Source of the DNA: Sternotherus odoratus
Lineage: Eukaryota > Chordata > Testudines > Kinosternidae
DNA: 64,000 bases
Assembly: GCA_032164245.1 (NCBI GenBank)
Contig: JAVMKO010000003.1
Span: 84,922,390-84,986,389 of the forward strand
Direction of reading: 5' to 3'
Shown: piece by piece, positions 12,276-24,473 of the stretch
Position numbering within the stretch: the first letter of the stretch is position 1
How the letters are laid out: every line of letters starts with the position of its first letter
Program-made: the position numbers and the translations under genes
Notes under the pieces: generated by a model
What the model saw: only the letters and a program-made list of their open reading frames with translations
What the model was told of the DNA's origin: nothing
Database searches by the model: none

Positions 12276-12824
12276 CTGTAAAGGACAACAGACCCCAAAT
12301 ATTACCTCCTTAAAAAATGAAGGTGCAGGTTTTAAAGTTAAATCGTAAAGTGAAGTAAAGAAGGTGTGTGGGCTGTAGTTGTTATGAGTGTGACAGATGG
12401 CAGTTTCCTGCAATGTCCTAGTTATACATTATTGACTTAAGTTTAAGTATTTTAGGAGTACACAGTATTAAAAATGCAATTGTTTATGCATAATTGAGAG
12501 ACTGTATGTAATCTCATGAGGTGGGAGACCACAGCCCTCCAGGAAATAAGAATAGTGGGGAGCTGTTTAGACAAATTCACTCAGGTTGAAACACATCTAG
12601 AGAGCTACCACCACCTGGAGAGATGCTCACATATACTGGTTCAAATTGGATTTTCCAGGGACCAACGGAGAAAAAGGATTTTTTGTTAACTAGCCTGAGT
12701 AAAACCTGACTCAGGACCTTTTCTCTGATCCAGCAAATGGACAGGACCTCTAGTCCAAGGGGAGCCCCAAAACTTAGGAAAGTGTAGGAAGGACTAACCA
12801 CCAAGCAGAGCTATAGGGACGACC

Positions 12825-13095
12825 ATATTGGGTCAGACCAATGATCCATCTAGCCAAGTATCTGGTCTTCCAACACTGGCCATGGCAGATGCTTCAAAGG
12901 GAATGAAGTGATCCATCCCCTGCCATCTAGTCCCAGCTTCTAGCAGTTAGAGGTTTAGAGATATCCAGAACATGGGGTTGCCTCCCTGACCAGCTTGACC
13001 AATAGCTACTTGATGGACCTATATTCTATGAAATTATCTCATTTTTTTCTGAATCTAGTTATAGTTTTGGTGTTCACAACATTCCCTGGCAATGA
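12825..13095. mobile_element. LINE-type fragment (CR1/L2-like)
   Basis: Contains 'accatattgggtcagaccaa', 'catctagccaagtat' and 'gatggacctatattctatga', recognised from a common turtle LINE 3' region. Orientation and subfamily were not settled. Confidence 0.6.
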
Positions 13096-14237
13096 TCCCT
13101 TGTTCGAGTCAGGTGGTGATCTCTGGTAAGCTTATTAGCATGTCTGGGGGTTCTTTTATTGTTTGTAATACATTTTCTCTTACGAATAAAAGTTCTTGCT
13201 TAGAGGGAACTGTGTGCTAACTTCTAACCATTGGCAATAGGGAAGCTTAGCAAGCCTGCTTAGACAGTCTGTCTTTTGCATAGTGATCGGATTGTATAGC
13301 ATGGAAATACTTTGGTCGGGATGAGGGTGAATGTTGAGTAGTCTCAAGTTTAGAGAGGGTAGCCTGTTGCTAGACCACAAAGGGCAAATACAACTTCAGT
13401 TGCTCTGAACTGTGACAATTCTTTTTTTAGTCTCTGTATAATTTATAAGTATAGCTATTTGTGTTAGAAAAGTGGTTTAATCAAAATCAGACTTTCCCAC
13501 AGATAAATGCTGATTTTGATATCATTTTTGATTTTCTGAACAGGAGAATCTAATGAGAAATATCCTTTTGACATGTTGAATTGTAGTGTTGACATTTCCC
13601 ATACTGACAAACCCAATTAAATACTTTTCAAAATTTTCCATTTCAGAGACATTTTCTGTATTTTGCTTTTTTGTTCCATTTTGCAATGGAATGTAATTTC
13701 AAGATCTTGATATTTCTTGTGAAAGGAAAACTCAACAAATACAAATTTAAGTCTATTTATAAGGAAAAACTAAAAGATTATTTTGGGGGGGGGGATGGGA
13801 GATATTTTTATTTTATTTTATTTTTTTATTTTTTAAGGCTTTGGCAATTCAAATTTTGTCTATGCCTGAAGACACTATGGATGTCTGAATAACTAGCACA
13901 TGTAGAACATCAGAGATTATGATTATTAAATTTCTGGGTGACCAGGAATGTAACAGGTGCATCACAAAACAGGTAAAACTTAGTTCCTTGAAAAGAATAC
14001 AGCATGACACAAAGTAAAGGCCACAAACAGCCAAGGGAGCAGATGTGACAAGGAGAGTTTGTCCAAAAGTGATTACTCAGTAGGCCACCTACACTTCATG
14101 AGACTGTTACTTGGATGTTTGTTACCTTTCTTCCCATCACTTTTTGTAAACTTTGCAGCAGCTCTGAGTATTTATGTGAGATTTGAATGCAACAAGAGAA
14201 GTGGCTTGATAAATAAGCTGAAACAGGTTTCAGAGTA

Positions 14238-14803
14238 CAGTAAACCCTCGATTTAACGGACCTCGATTTAACGGACTTCGGATGCAACGGACAAAATTTA
14301 TGACCAAGTCTGATGCATCCGAAATCCATTTCTCGGGGGCTGGCTGCTGGCTCCCGGCTCCCGGCCGGGTCCAGGCAGCGGGAGGGCTGGCTGCCGGCTC
14401 CCGGCTGCCGCCCGGGTCCAGGCAGCGGGCGGGCTGGCTGCCGGGTCCCGGCCGGGTCCAGGCAGCGGGCGGGCTGGCTGCCGGCTCCCGGCTGCCACCC
14501 GGGTCACGGCAGCGGGCGGGCTGGCTGCCAGCTCCCGGCTGCCGCCCGGGTCACGGCACCGGGCGGGCTGGCTGCCGGCTCCCGGCTGCCGCCTGGGTCA
14601 CAGCTGGATGCGGGCTGGCTGCCGGCTCCCGGCTGCCACCCGGGTCCCAGCAGCGGGCGGGCTGTGGAGCTGCCGCCCCGACCCTGTGGCAGGCGGGCTG
14701 CTGCTCCGACAGCTCGTGTTTTTTTTTATTATTAAATAATGGACTTTTTGATTTAACGGACACCCCCTCGCCCGAATTAGTCCGTTAAATGGAGGTTTTA
14801 CTG
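14238..14803. mobile_element. Pogo/Tigger-like mariner element with minisatellite interior
   Basis: Ends CAGTAAACCCTCGATTTAAC and the inverted ATGGAGGTTTTACTG, flanked by TA (14236-14237, 14804-14805). A second copy of the subterminal motif 'cgatttaacgga' occurs inside. Most of the interior is a GC-rich tandem block (14337-14675). No transposase frame remains. Confidence 0.85.
14337..14675. repeat. GC-rich minisatellite of about 48 bp units
   Basis: About seven units contain 'gctggctgccggctcccggc' followed by 'gccgcccgggtc' and 'gcagcgggcg', with occasional 12-bp deletions. It creates spurious open frames on both strands. Confidence 0.85.
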
Positions 14804-15599
14804 TATACATCAAACTGAAACAGGGAATTTCAAACATAGAATGCAATGTGGGAAGAGGCAAAGAGAAGCCTGTGAGAGAAGGAACCAAGGATAATATTGC
14901 TGCTTGTCTTACTGACAGAGGACTGGGGGAACTGCAAATGAAGATCAGTTCAGAGATGAAGGCAGGACTATGCAAAGTTGAACCTTGAGGATGAAGACAA
15001 AAGAGGAGGTTACTTATTTATAATCGGAGGTTCTTTGAGATATAGGCCCTATCTGTATTCCACATGTAGGCACATATATGTGCCATGCGCCTAATCCAGA
15101 AGTATTTCCTAGCAGTGTCCATTGACCCACTTGTGCTCCTACCCTAGGATATAAGATGTAGTGCAGGTCGACACCATATCAGTTTCCCTTCATACGACTG
15201 TATGCTCTAGTCCAAATCAGAGGAAGGGAGGGCAGGTAGTGGAATACAGATAGAACTCGAAGAACTTTCAGTTACAGTAAGCAACCTCCTCTTCTTTGAG
15301 TGATGGTCCCTATGTGTATTCCACATATGAGTGATTTGCGAGCAGCAGTCAGCACAGAGGTGGGTAAGAGGATGCTAATGGAGCTGCCAACAGGCCACTA
15401 TGAGCCTGTCCCGGTGAATCTTGTGAAAAACCTGTGGCAGAAGGGGAATGGGAGAAAAGGCATAGCGAAGGTCACCTGTCCAGGAGAGGAGTGTCAACTT
15501 GAGAGACCTTGCCTAGAGCTCCTCTAGAGCAAAAGAGGCACAGATGTCCCAGCAGGGCATGCCGCACCATGCAAAGAGGTCATTGATCATGGCATCATG

Positions 15600-15810
15600 C
15601 ATCAAGCCATCGTACATCATTGAGGCATAGAGTTCTGCTGGGGACTAGGCCGGTGGGAGGGCATTGAGGCAGGAAGCAGAGGAACTCTATAGAGTATCCG
15701 CGGTGGATGATTTCTAGTGTCCAACTGCCCATGGTGATTTTGCCCAACTTGTGGGTGAATAGGGCAAGACAGGCCCTGAAGATGACTTGAGATGCGGTGT
15801 TTGGCATTGA
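15600..15810 (-). pseudogene. DIRS-like reverse-transcriptase start, remnant
   Basis: Minus-strand KITMGSWTLEIIHRGYSIEF resembles the beginning of the DIRS reverse-transcriptase region. It lies directly after the gag fragment in reading order and is truncated soon after. Confidence 0.5.
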
Positions 15811-15849
15811 AGGAGATTCACTGATCTTGAACCAAGCGTCAAAACTGGC

Positions 15850-16668
15850 TCTTGGCCTGTGGCTGGGAAAGAGTCCAGGAGGCGATCATAGCAGAGGTGG
15901 GGAAGCAAGGCCTCAGAGCACTGTTGCCAAAGTGGAAGCTTTTACAGGCATTGGTAGTACGTTGAGTAACATGAGTATGGCCACAGGAGAAAGGACTGTG
16001 TCTGATATCTGTGTCTGGGGGCCGGAGCGTAAAGGCCAAGGGAACACATATGGACCTCCAATCCTTTAGGGAGTGCAGGGACTCATCCATCTTCTCCTTG
16101 AAGAGATTGGTCCCATTGTAAGGGAGGTCGCTGATTGCATTTTGGATCTCCCTAGGAAAGCTGGAAGATTGGTGCCACGAGTCCCTGCCATGACTATATT
16201 GGTAGCTAGTGACCGAAAGGCAGTGTTGGCTGCATCAATTATTCCCTGGAGGGCCACTTTGGTTACCAGTCCCCTTTGTCCACCAATGTCTGGAACCGCT
16301 CTTGGAGTTCTAGCAGAAGCTTGTTCTTGAACTCAGCTAGGCTGTTCTAGTGTTAAAATCATACTTGCCTAGCAGAGCCTGGTAGTTTGAAACACGGAAC
16401 TGCAGATTAAAAGACCTTCCTTCCCATCAGGTCCAGTGTCTTGGCCACCTTTTGGGAGGGGCGAACTTTTGCAGCTGCTGCTACCCCTGTTCCGCAGCCA
16501 CCTGAACAACCAGGGAATAGGGAACAGGCTGGGAAATAATAAGTCAGCTCCTTTAGCCAGCACAAAGTACCGCCTCTCTGCTCTCTTAGGTGCGGGTGCA
16601 CATGAGGCTGGCACGTGCCAGACTGCATGGGCTGGTTCCGGGATGGTCTCGGTGATTGGGAATGCCAC
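15850..16668 (-). pseudogene. DIRS-like gag remnant
   Basis: Fragments in different frames show family wording: PASCAPAPKRAERRYFVLAK (near 16600), ALQGIIDAANTAFRSLATNI (near 16250) and MDESLHSLKDWRSICVPLAF (near 16080). I recognise these as the gag-like ORF of vertebrate DIRS elements. Several frameshifts separate them, so nothing functional remains. Confidence 0.65.
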
Positions 16669-17064
16669 CCTGGAGAAGCCCTAACCACTGTAGTAATTTT
16701 TAAAAGTTTTTAGCATTATAACTTTGTAAACTAACATGGTTAGCAAGGGGATCACTAAATGAAGATGAACAGACACACACACACCCCCAAAAAAACCCCA
16801 AACAAACAAACAAAAAAAAACCCGAGTAGAGTCAATTCTAATTCTTGAAACCAGAAACTCCGAATCAAAGCTGATGGAACTGTAGCTGTACCTTGTGCGC
16901 TTATTTATAGGCTCATCCACAATCTTTCTAGTGCTGATGCTTGTTTCTCTTCTTGTATTAGTAATATTTACAACTTCAAGGCCTACTAACACTACAAAAA
17001 TAACTTTAAAAATGATTGTGGTTGAAGGTTCTATAACTTGGTTTATTCTTGTGTGTGTGAACCG

Positions 17065-17085
17065 GGGGGGGGGGGGGGGGAGGGG
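17065..17085. repeat. G homopolymer
   Basis: A run of about 18 G interrupted by one A. Confidence 0.8.
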
Positions 17086-17329
17086 TTTACAACCCCTGTC
17101 AGAGTGCCATGCTTTATCCAAGGTTGTTACTGTGGTTGTTTTGTTCACAGACAGGGTTTGTTTATTTATTTCATTGATTTTTAAATTGTGATGGGAGAAA
17201 TATGATCAGAAACCTCTGAAAGATTCACAGGCCATTTACACATTTGCAACAACAGGTTAGGTGTGTCTCTGGGAGGTACATTACTGAAGAAAATGTTTTT
17301 AAGCAGTCAATGGTGCTATATAGAAGACT

Positions 17330-17725
17330 GCAATTTAGTCATGGAGGTCACAGAATCCGTGACTTCCACAGACCTCCGTGACTTCAGCCAGGACTGGTTG
17401 GGAGTTACAGAGCCCCCTGCTACCACAGGAAGCTATGGGGTATCCCAACCCCCCTCCCCCCGCCTGTCCCCCAGCTCCTGGCTACTGTAAGTGGCAGGCA
17501 GACCCCTTCTGCTCTCAGCCACTCCAGGCAGCAAGAGGACCCCCTGCTGCTTGGAGCTGCCAGTGGAGGGGGCTCCTGGAGCGCCAAGCCCACCGGTAGC
17601 TGCCCAGGATTCCCATTTTGTCACGGATATTTTAAGTAAAAGTCATGGACAGGTCACGGACGTCTGTGAATTTTTCATTGTTGCCTGTGACTTTTCCTAA
17701 AAATATCCATGACAAAATCTTAGCC
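17330..17725. mobile_element. Unclassified repeat with TIR-like ends
   Basis: The right end carries 'gacaggtcacggacgtctgt' and 'tgacaaaatcttagcc'. The left end carries 'gtcatggaggtcacagaatc' and 'gtgacttccacagacctcc', partly inverted to it. The interior is C- and G-rich. The form fits a MITE known from turtles; the superfamily is not settled. Confidence 0.5.
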
Positions 17726-20004
17726 TTAGCTATATATAAACATTTTCTCGTGATTGCTGGTCCTTTTACTAGCACACACACTGCTATATTCTGGTGCATG
17801 GCAAGCGTCTGTCACAGACCATGCATAAGCTGTTCACAGCACTTTCCCCATTACATAAGGCTGTTGTTAAGAGCAGGGATTTTGTAGACAGTATTAGTGT
17901 AGTAGTGTGTCAAAGTGGAGTTCACAGAGAGGCTTCAGTGGAATTCAATGCAGCCCTGTAACAGAATGTTGTACCAAAAACAGTGAGCTAAGAATTGTTG
18001 TACAACTAAGTGAGCTTTTTATCTTTAAATGTTATTAGCATCTGTTGGACAGGGTTAAAGATCAGACTCCACTCAAATAACTGGACTTGTTAGCTGCAAA
18101 TTCCTAACAGCCTTTGTGGTGTGTACCCAGACCAATCCTAAAAAACCTCATAAACCTGGAAAAGATCCCATGTCATTTTTGTACTAGAGACAACTCCCAT
18201 CTCGTGTCAAACTGTAGCTGACTCTCAATAGTTAATGCACAGTAGTAACTACTGAATACATAAGCAATTTACTGCATTTCAAACAACTTGAGACCATATT
18301 CTTACACCTTAATTTTAGTCACAGATCAATTGAGTGAACAGAAGGCACAGAATTGATACCTCATTAATTCATTTGACATGGTATTACTGTGAAAAAAGCA
18401 GGATTAACTTATGCACTGTCTGTCTAGTCAGACAGACACACTGCATTTCTCAATGCCAAAAGAGAGTGCATATATTGGGGGAGGGACTGGAAGGATTTTT
18501 GTGCAGCTTCTCCTCTATTCAAGTCTTATCATTTAGTTAATATTTCATACCAGCAGAATTTCCAGCAGCTAAAACTAATCTCCATACCTTGAAAATTTAT
18601 GTGAAGCAAAATTTACTGCTGTATAGAACGGCTAAACAGACAGTAGAACTGAACAGAGCGACGTGGATTTACAGTCATTTTCTGAATGTTTTCCATACAG
18701 TTATATTTGCTATAAATTCCAAGAAGATACAATCTCCCAAATTGTCATGTGCTTTTTTGTACCAAACACAAACCCACATAGCTTATGCACTGTTTTTATG
18801 CCTTCAGGTATGTACTACACTTTAACCCTTTGGAGACTACATGTTATAGACCTGATCATTGCTTACAAAAGTAGTCCTAATGGGATTACTTGTGTAAGTA
18901 AACCTTGCTTGCCTAAGCATGGGTTTCAGTGTAAATCCCAAGCCCAGTATGCCTATAAATAATACAAATCCATATCCAAGTAATCCCATTTCTCCATATT
19001 TTAAGTATTTATCAGTTAGCAGTAAAAATGCCCGTGTTTCCTGAATTAATTTAACAATGGATACTTACAAAATTGAGAGACACATTTTGGGTCATTAAAG
19101 CAAAAGAAATTATTGCTCAGAAACGCCTCCATCAGGCATCTTGTCTTGCATCCAAGGAAAATTAATTCAACTACAACTTCAGAACAACTGATAAAATCAC
19201 AAATTAAATGCCAGCTGGACCACGGGTAATTTCTACTAGCACTGCATGCATGGCAGAGCAGATGTCTCTATGCAAAGCTGCCTCAGTAGAGGAGGCTCTA
19301 TGGACCAAGAGAAAAGGGAAGAAAAGAACACAGAGGGGCTGCCTTTGTACTAAAGGTCTTCTCTTTTGCTGAAGGAAAAAATGAACAAGTGACGGGCTGA
19401 CAGCTGGATTTGCATGCCTGAAAAATTAGCTTGGCTAAATTCAGGGTGACTTTTTGGCACAGCCTTTCTCACTGAGACTTGTATCTGAAGGATGGGTTGA
19501 GGGATCATGGAGAAGGGCTATTAATCGTAGTAGTTAGTTGAACTGTCAACCACAGAAATAAATCTGCTGACCAATATATGAACACATATTTATCTATTCA
19601 TTGCACACATCACTGGAAAAGTATTCTATTCCCTAAGGTCAAAAATTCTTTTCGTTGATTTTAAACATCTTAAGAAGTCTCATTTTACGGCGGAAAAAAA
19701 GTTCCTTTTATAGGTCACATCTCTAAGCAGCCCTTTGTAATAAAGTAACTTTTAAAATTAAAGTCTATAAAAACTGTATCTAAAAATCACCAGATAAGAA
19801 GATGGCAGTCCTATTAGAATGTGCAGTCTCTATTTAAGGCAAACTGATTAAATGACATTTGTTGCTTTATGCTTTTTTGTTATTGGCTACCAGGTTTTGC
19901 AATGAACTTCTATTTTAGAGACAGAGACGTAACTTCCGTGGTAATAGTTCACCTTCACCTCTTGAATTAATTGCTGCATTATACCTGGAACAGCTGTCAT
20001 CTTA

Positions 20005-20215
20005 TGGACTGTGCATATGCTGAGTGTCAAGAGACCTGGGTTATATTCACAACTCTGCCACTGACTTGCTGTGTGACCTTGAACAAGTCACTTGGTCTCT
20101 GGATGCCATCTATAAAATGAGGATAATACTGATTCTCTCTCCCTTTGTATTGATGCAGAGTGCTAAAATATTATCTGCAGTAAACCTAGTTTCTACAAAT
20201 ATCTCATACTTAATA
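20005..20215 (+). repeat. MIR-type SINE
   Basis: Shows the MIR order: 'agacctgggttatattcaca', 'ctctgccactgacttgctgt', 'gtgaccttgaacaagtcact' and 'aaaatgaggataata'. Confidence 0.8.
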
Positions 20216-20316
20216 GTACATTGAAAGAGGGTCTGATTTATGTTCCCATAACAACTATGTCCCTTAGTCTAAATGAGCTAAACAGCTTGTAGCTAGTAAG
20301 GATGGATGGTTTAGTG

Positions 20317-20855
20317 CAGGGGTGGGCAAACTTATTGGTCTGAGGGCACATCAGGGTTCAAAATTGTATGAAGGGCCAGGTAGGGAAGGCTGGTCCCACC
20401 CCCATCTGACCCCTCCCACTTCCCCCCGACTGCCCACCTCAAAACTCCCAACCCATCCAAGCCCCCCTTGTCCCCGACCACCCCCTCCAGAGACCCTCCA
20501 CTCCTAACCATTCCCCCCAAGACTCCACTCCCTATCTAACGCCCCTGCTCCTTGTCCCCCGGGACTCCCACGCCCCATCCAATGCCCCCATTCCCCATCC
20601 CCTGACTGCCCCCTGCCCCCAGAACCAACCGCCCCCTGTTCCTTATCCAACCCCCTGGCTCCAGCCCTGGCCCCCTTATCACACTGCTCAGCACAGCAGC
20701 TAGAGCCAGACATGCTGCCAAGCAACCTTGGCCCCCAGAGCGCTGCCCGTGTGGTAGCGAGGCTGCAGAGGGGCCGGGGAGGGGGGGGGGGAGCCACTCT
20801 GGCGAGCTCAGAGGCCGGGCAGGAGGGGCTGCGAGCCATAGTTTGCCCACCCCTA
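20317..20855. mobile_element. hAT-Charlie-like non-autonomous element
   Basis: Termini CAGGGGTGGGCAAACTT and AGTTTGCCCACCCCTA. The flanking 8-bp copies GTTTAGTG (20309-20316) and GTCTAGTG (20856-20863) differ at one base. The interior is C-rich without coding capacity. The right end abuts a MIR SINE. Confidence 0.88.
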
Positions 20856-20863
20856 GTCTAGTG

Positions 20864-21065
20864 GTTAGGATACTAGCCAGAGACCTGGGTTAATTCCCTG
20901 CTCCACTATAGACTTCGAGTGTGACCTTGGCAAGTCATTTAAATCTCTCGGAGTGTCACTTCCCCAGGTGTATAATGGGGATAACAGCACTTCCCTACAT
21001 CACAGGGGTGATGTAAGGATAAATATGTTAAAAATTGCAATGTGCTCAGGTATTACAGAAATGGG
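20864..21065 (+). repeat. MIR-type SINE
   Basis: The tRNA-like head 'gttaggatactagccagaga' and the CORE part 'gtgaccttggcaagtcattt' lead to 'ataatggggataacagcact'. It follows a hAT element directly. Confidence 0.8.
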
Positions 21066-22179
21066 GGACATAGAAGTACCTCATACAGATACCAGTCTAC
21101 ACATCACACAAGAATATATTCAACTTGGAACAAGTCTCATTTTGCCTGTCTTAATCCCCATATCTGCAAAACTGGGCTGTCACAGTGAATCTCTACATTA
21201 AAGCTAGCTTTAAAATATGCTGCAGAATCACACCACTGACGACCAATACTGAATATAAGGCAAGTTCATGAACTTTATTTACAATACATCTGAAGTACCC
21301 ATTTTGGATAGAGGACAACAATTTTCTCTTACTGAGTCAGGAATTCCAACAGATGTGCTGCCACAACAGATTAGCTGAAAAATCTTTTGTTCAACAGTCT
21401 CTAGATGGTTTGGTTAGCATTCTATTTATTTAAGTTACTATATTTCCTTGTCCCACACAACCTTTCTCCCATCCTCATCACCTTCCCCTTCCCACAATGT
21501 ACGGTGATGTTAACAAGTTTAAACTTTGCTACATCAGTACATATAATGAGGTGTTTCCTGGCATGCATCAGTCCAATAGGGAGTCTTTAGTCTTTGGGAC
21601 TCATGACACTTTATCCCCAATCAAGTAATTTCAGTGCTAGCACCTTCTTCACTAGTGGAGTGCAAACTTCAAAATATATTTAATCTCACTTAAGAAATCA
21701 TGGTTTAATGGTCTCATCGAAGTGCCTGGTCTTTGCAACACACCTACTATCCCAGCATTCCCCACACACCTGGCTCACTTTTGCAGATCCTTTTGTAACT
21801 TTTTTTAACCTTTTCCTTCCCTTTTTCTTGTGTCCCTTCCTTGCTTCTCTTCTCCCCATTTCATTCCACAATTTCAGAAACAGACTGGGTTGATAATTGT
21901 GCTCATCATAGGCTAATTCGAGACCATCAGCTCAGACTCATGTCCATAACTGTCACTCCAATGGCTGTCAAGCCACCTTCGAGCTCTCTGTTTTTTTGGC
22001 TACGATTAGAACTATGCACCCCAGCCAGCTTTTAAGATGAGAGTAAAAGCTGATAGTTTAAAAATGAAGCATACTCTCCTTGGATTTGTAATCACAACTG
22101 TAACAGTAAAGTGTATGTTTTTAGTGACTTAATATATGTATACTGGGGGAGAGTTCTTTGTTTTATAGTGCATCATGTC

Positions 22180-22409
22180 ATTGACAGAACAAGGAGTAAT
22201 GGTCTCAAGTTGCAGTGGGGGAGGTTTAGGTTGGATATTAGAAAAAAAACTTTTTCACTAGGAGGGTGGTGAAGCACTGGAATGGGTTACCCAGGGAGGT
22301 GGTGGAATCTCCTTCCTTAGAGGCTTTTAAGGTCAGGCTTGATATAGCCCTGGCTAGGATGATTTAGTTGGGGATTGGACCTGCTCTGAACAGGGGGTTG
22401 GACTAGAAT
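22180..22409 (+). mobile_element. CR1 LINE 3' end, left part
   Basis: Contains 'ggtctcaagttgcagtgggg', 'tttttcactaggagggtggt' and 'gaatgggttacccagggagg', the 3' untranslated part of CR1. It is interrupted by the hAT element at 22410 and continues at 22661. Confidence 0.85.
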
Positions 22410-22660
22410 CAGTGGTTCCCAAACTTGTTGAGACCGCGACCCTTTTTTGTCCTCCGGCAGCGCGGCGCGACCCCTTGCATGTCCGCCGAAAAGCTGCTGA
22501 ATTGAGTACTTCCGCATTCGGCGGCTATTTTCGGCAGACATGCCGAGCACTTCCAAGAGCGCTCGGTATCCACTGAAAAGCCGCCGAATGTGGAAATAAT
22601 CAATTTGGCAGCTTTTCGGTGGCAGCAGGAGCTCGCGACCCCCAGTTTGAGAAACCCTGG
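22410..22660. mobile_element. hAT-Charlie-like MITE nested in a CR1 LINE
   Basis: Ends CAGTGGTTCCCAAACTTG and CAGTTTGAGAAACCCTGG, with 8-bp target copies ACTAGAAT (22402-22409) and ACTAGATG (22661-22668). CR1 3'-end sequence continues on both sides, so the element arrived after the LINE. Confidence 0.88.
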
Positions 22661-22713
22661 ACTAGATGAACTTCTGAGGTCCCTTCCAACCCTAATATTA
22701 TATGATTCTATGT
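22661..22713 (+). mobile_element. CR1 LINE 3' end, right part
   Basis: Continues 'gaggtcccttccaaccctaa' and ends in the CR1 microsatellite tail 'tatgattctatg'. Confidence 0.85.
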
Positions 22714-24271
22714 CTATGACGGAGGTTGGGGGGGGGGGAGGGGAAGAGTTCCTTCTACAGTATATCAGACAAATAAGCGGTTGCTGCTGAATTCTTCAGG
22801 AAAGCTCCAGACATGATTGAGAAGAAAGAGCTCTCCAATAGGGAACTCCCAGTTATATGTGTTGAATCATCAGCATACAAAAATATTTCCACTGTCTCGG
22901 TCTCACTAAGGATGTCAAATGTTAACTGGTACACATTAGTCTTACCAGCTAACCTGTCATAACTGTTAATCTCCTGGCCAGCCGATCCACCAGCCCCAGC
23001 AACCCAATGCTAGCCAGAGTGGCCTGGGTCACGGCCCCACATGTGTTGGCTGTCGGATCAGCCCCAGCCACTTTATCAGTTAACCATGTAAAGTAAATAT
23101 TTTATATTGTTTAAACGATTAACTTTTTAAACAGTATTTACATCCCTGTCTTTCACCTGGCTCTTTCACAACCAGCAAATTCCAGCAGAGTGAATGATCT
23201 AAATGATTCACCAGTACAGAAAACCCAATCAGTTTTCAAAGGGCACTAAGCTAAAACAGACATAAACAAATATCATTTGTAACAAGCCGTCACTGGGGAG
23301 GCTTCAAAACGATTATCTCCATTTGTCTTGGACTAATTTAAATTTCTATGGGGATATAATACTGGTGCACTTTTGTATGTGGTAATATGCCTATTTAGTT
23401 TAACTGTGCCTTTTCTATATTCATTTATTCTTGCTTTTTCAATGCTGAAAGAAAAAATAACCACCTTTTCTATCCCTTTTATGGACATTTGCTGTTTCTA
23501 AGACAACTGAACACAAACTGAACATTTATATAAATATATCCAGAGGCTTACTTCTAACACATTTGGCTTCAATTTAACACATTGGATTCTTAAAATACTG
23601 CAAACAAAAAACCGAGTACCTGGAACACCCCCAGCAAAATGCCAGATTGATAGTCCTGGAGATGGAGGCCTCTTAACCATAAATGTTCTATAGCAGAGGG
23701 AGTAATGTCCCTAGCCCACCACTGACAACAGTTCTCAACCAGATACGGAGGGAATACCCTCAAGCTCATGTCTAAGCTAAAAAAACAGGCCAGGTTTACA
23801 CAAACAATTTTAAACAGGACTTTGTACCTATTAGAGACCCAGAAAGCTATGCTTTAAAGTGATGGTCAACAACCATCAAACAGGTTTTAAACCATGTCAC
23901 CATTAGGTGCAAAATCCTATTTAATCTCATGTTATGTAATATGTGCTGGCTAACCTGACAACATGATCTTTTTCCCAGTGGGGTAAAAGTGACAAACTAG
24001 TTTTAGTATTGATACGTTCTTTATCCTTCTCAGAGGAAGACAATGGAATGGCAGTTAGGTGGACAACTGACATGGTTGTATTCTTGAAGTATGGATACCA
24101 GCCCACTAAGAACTGAACATAGCCTTGTCAATACCAGCAATTTCTGTCAATTTCATCAAGTCATAGGCAATCACTGATGCTATACTCATGCAAACCCCTA
24201 GTGCAGATAATGAAAGCTGTGATTTCCACCGGTGGATAATTAGCCCTGCTTGAAATCACTGGCTGTCAAGC

Positions 24272-24369
24272 CACCCTTGTCTACACTAGTTTCTTGCACT
24301 GGTGTAGCTACATCAGCAAGTGGCCATCAGTTCTTGGATTCAGGGAAAATTCCCGATGTAGACAATGCC
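24272..24369. mobile_element. Short MITE
   Basis: Left end CCTTGTCTACACTAG and right end GATGTAGACAATGCC form inverted repeats around an approximately 100-bp body. The duplication is not clear, so the exact ends are uncertain. Confidence 0.5.
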
Positions 24370-24473
24370 TGAGACAACTAACTCATTTCATGTAGGTCTC
24401 CAAATCAAGAAGCAGCTTTTAAACAGCCGGGTAGAAGTGAAAGGTACTATGTCTCAATAGCAGTTATCTAAGG

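Larger units (their letters stand above)
15007..16680 (-). mobile_element. DIRS-like tyrosine-recombinase retrotransposon remnant
   Basis: The left part (15007-15295) is a foldback terminal repeat: 'gaggttacttatttataatc' at the start and its inverted counterpart 'cagttacagtaagcaacctc' at the end. The remainder reads on the minus strand as a decayed gag-like region followed by the beginning of a reverse-transcriptase region. Large parts of the pol region are missing. Confidence 0.7.

Noticed and set aside
12034..12413. Several overlapping open frames on both strands
   Set aside because: They lie in the CpG-rich hAT MITE at 12063-12275 and reflect composition.
14282..14975. Glycine, proline and alanine-rich open frames
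   Set aside because: Products of the 48-bp minisatellite in the pogo-type element, open in several frames at once.
16681..17148. 155-codon minus-strand frame
   Set aside because: Crosses homopolymer C runs and AT-rich DNA, no domain, no start or splice context.
20504..20850. Open frames rich in Gly, Pro and Ala
   Set aside because: Interior of the hAT element at 20317; no transposase similarity.
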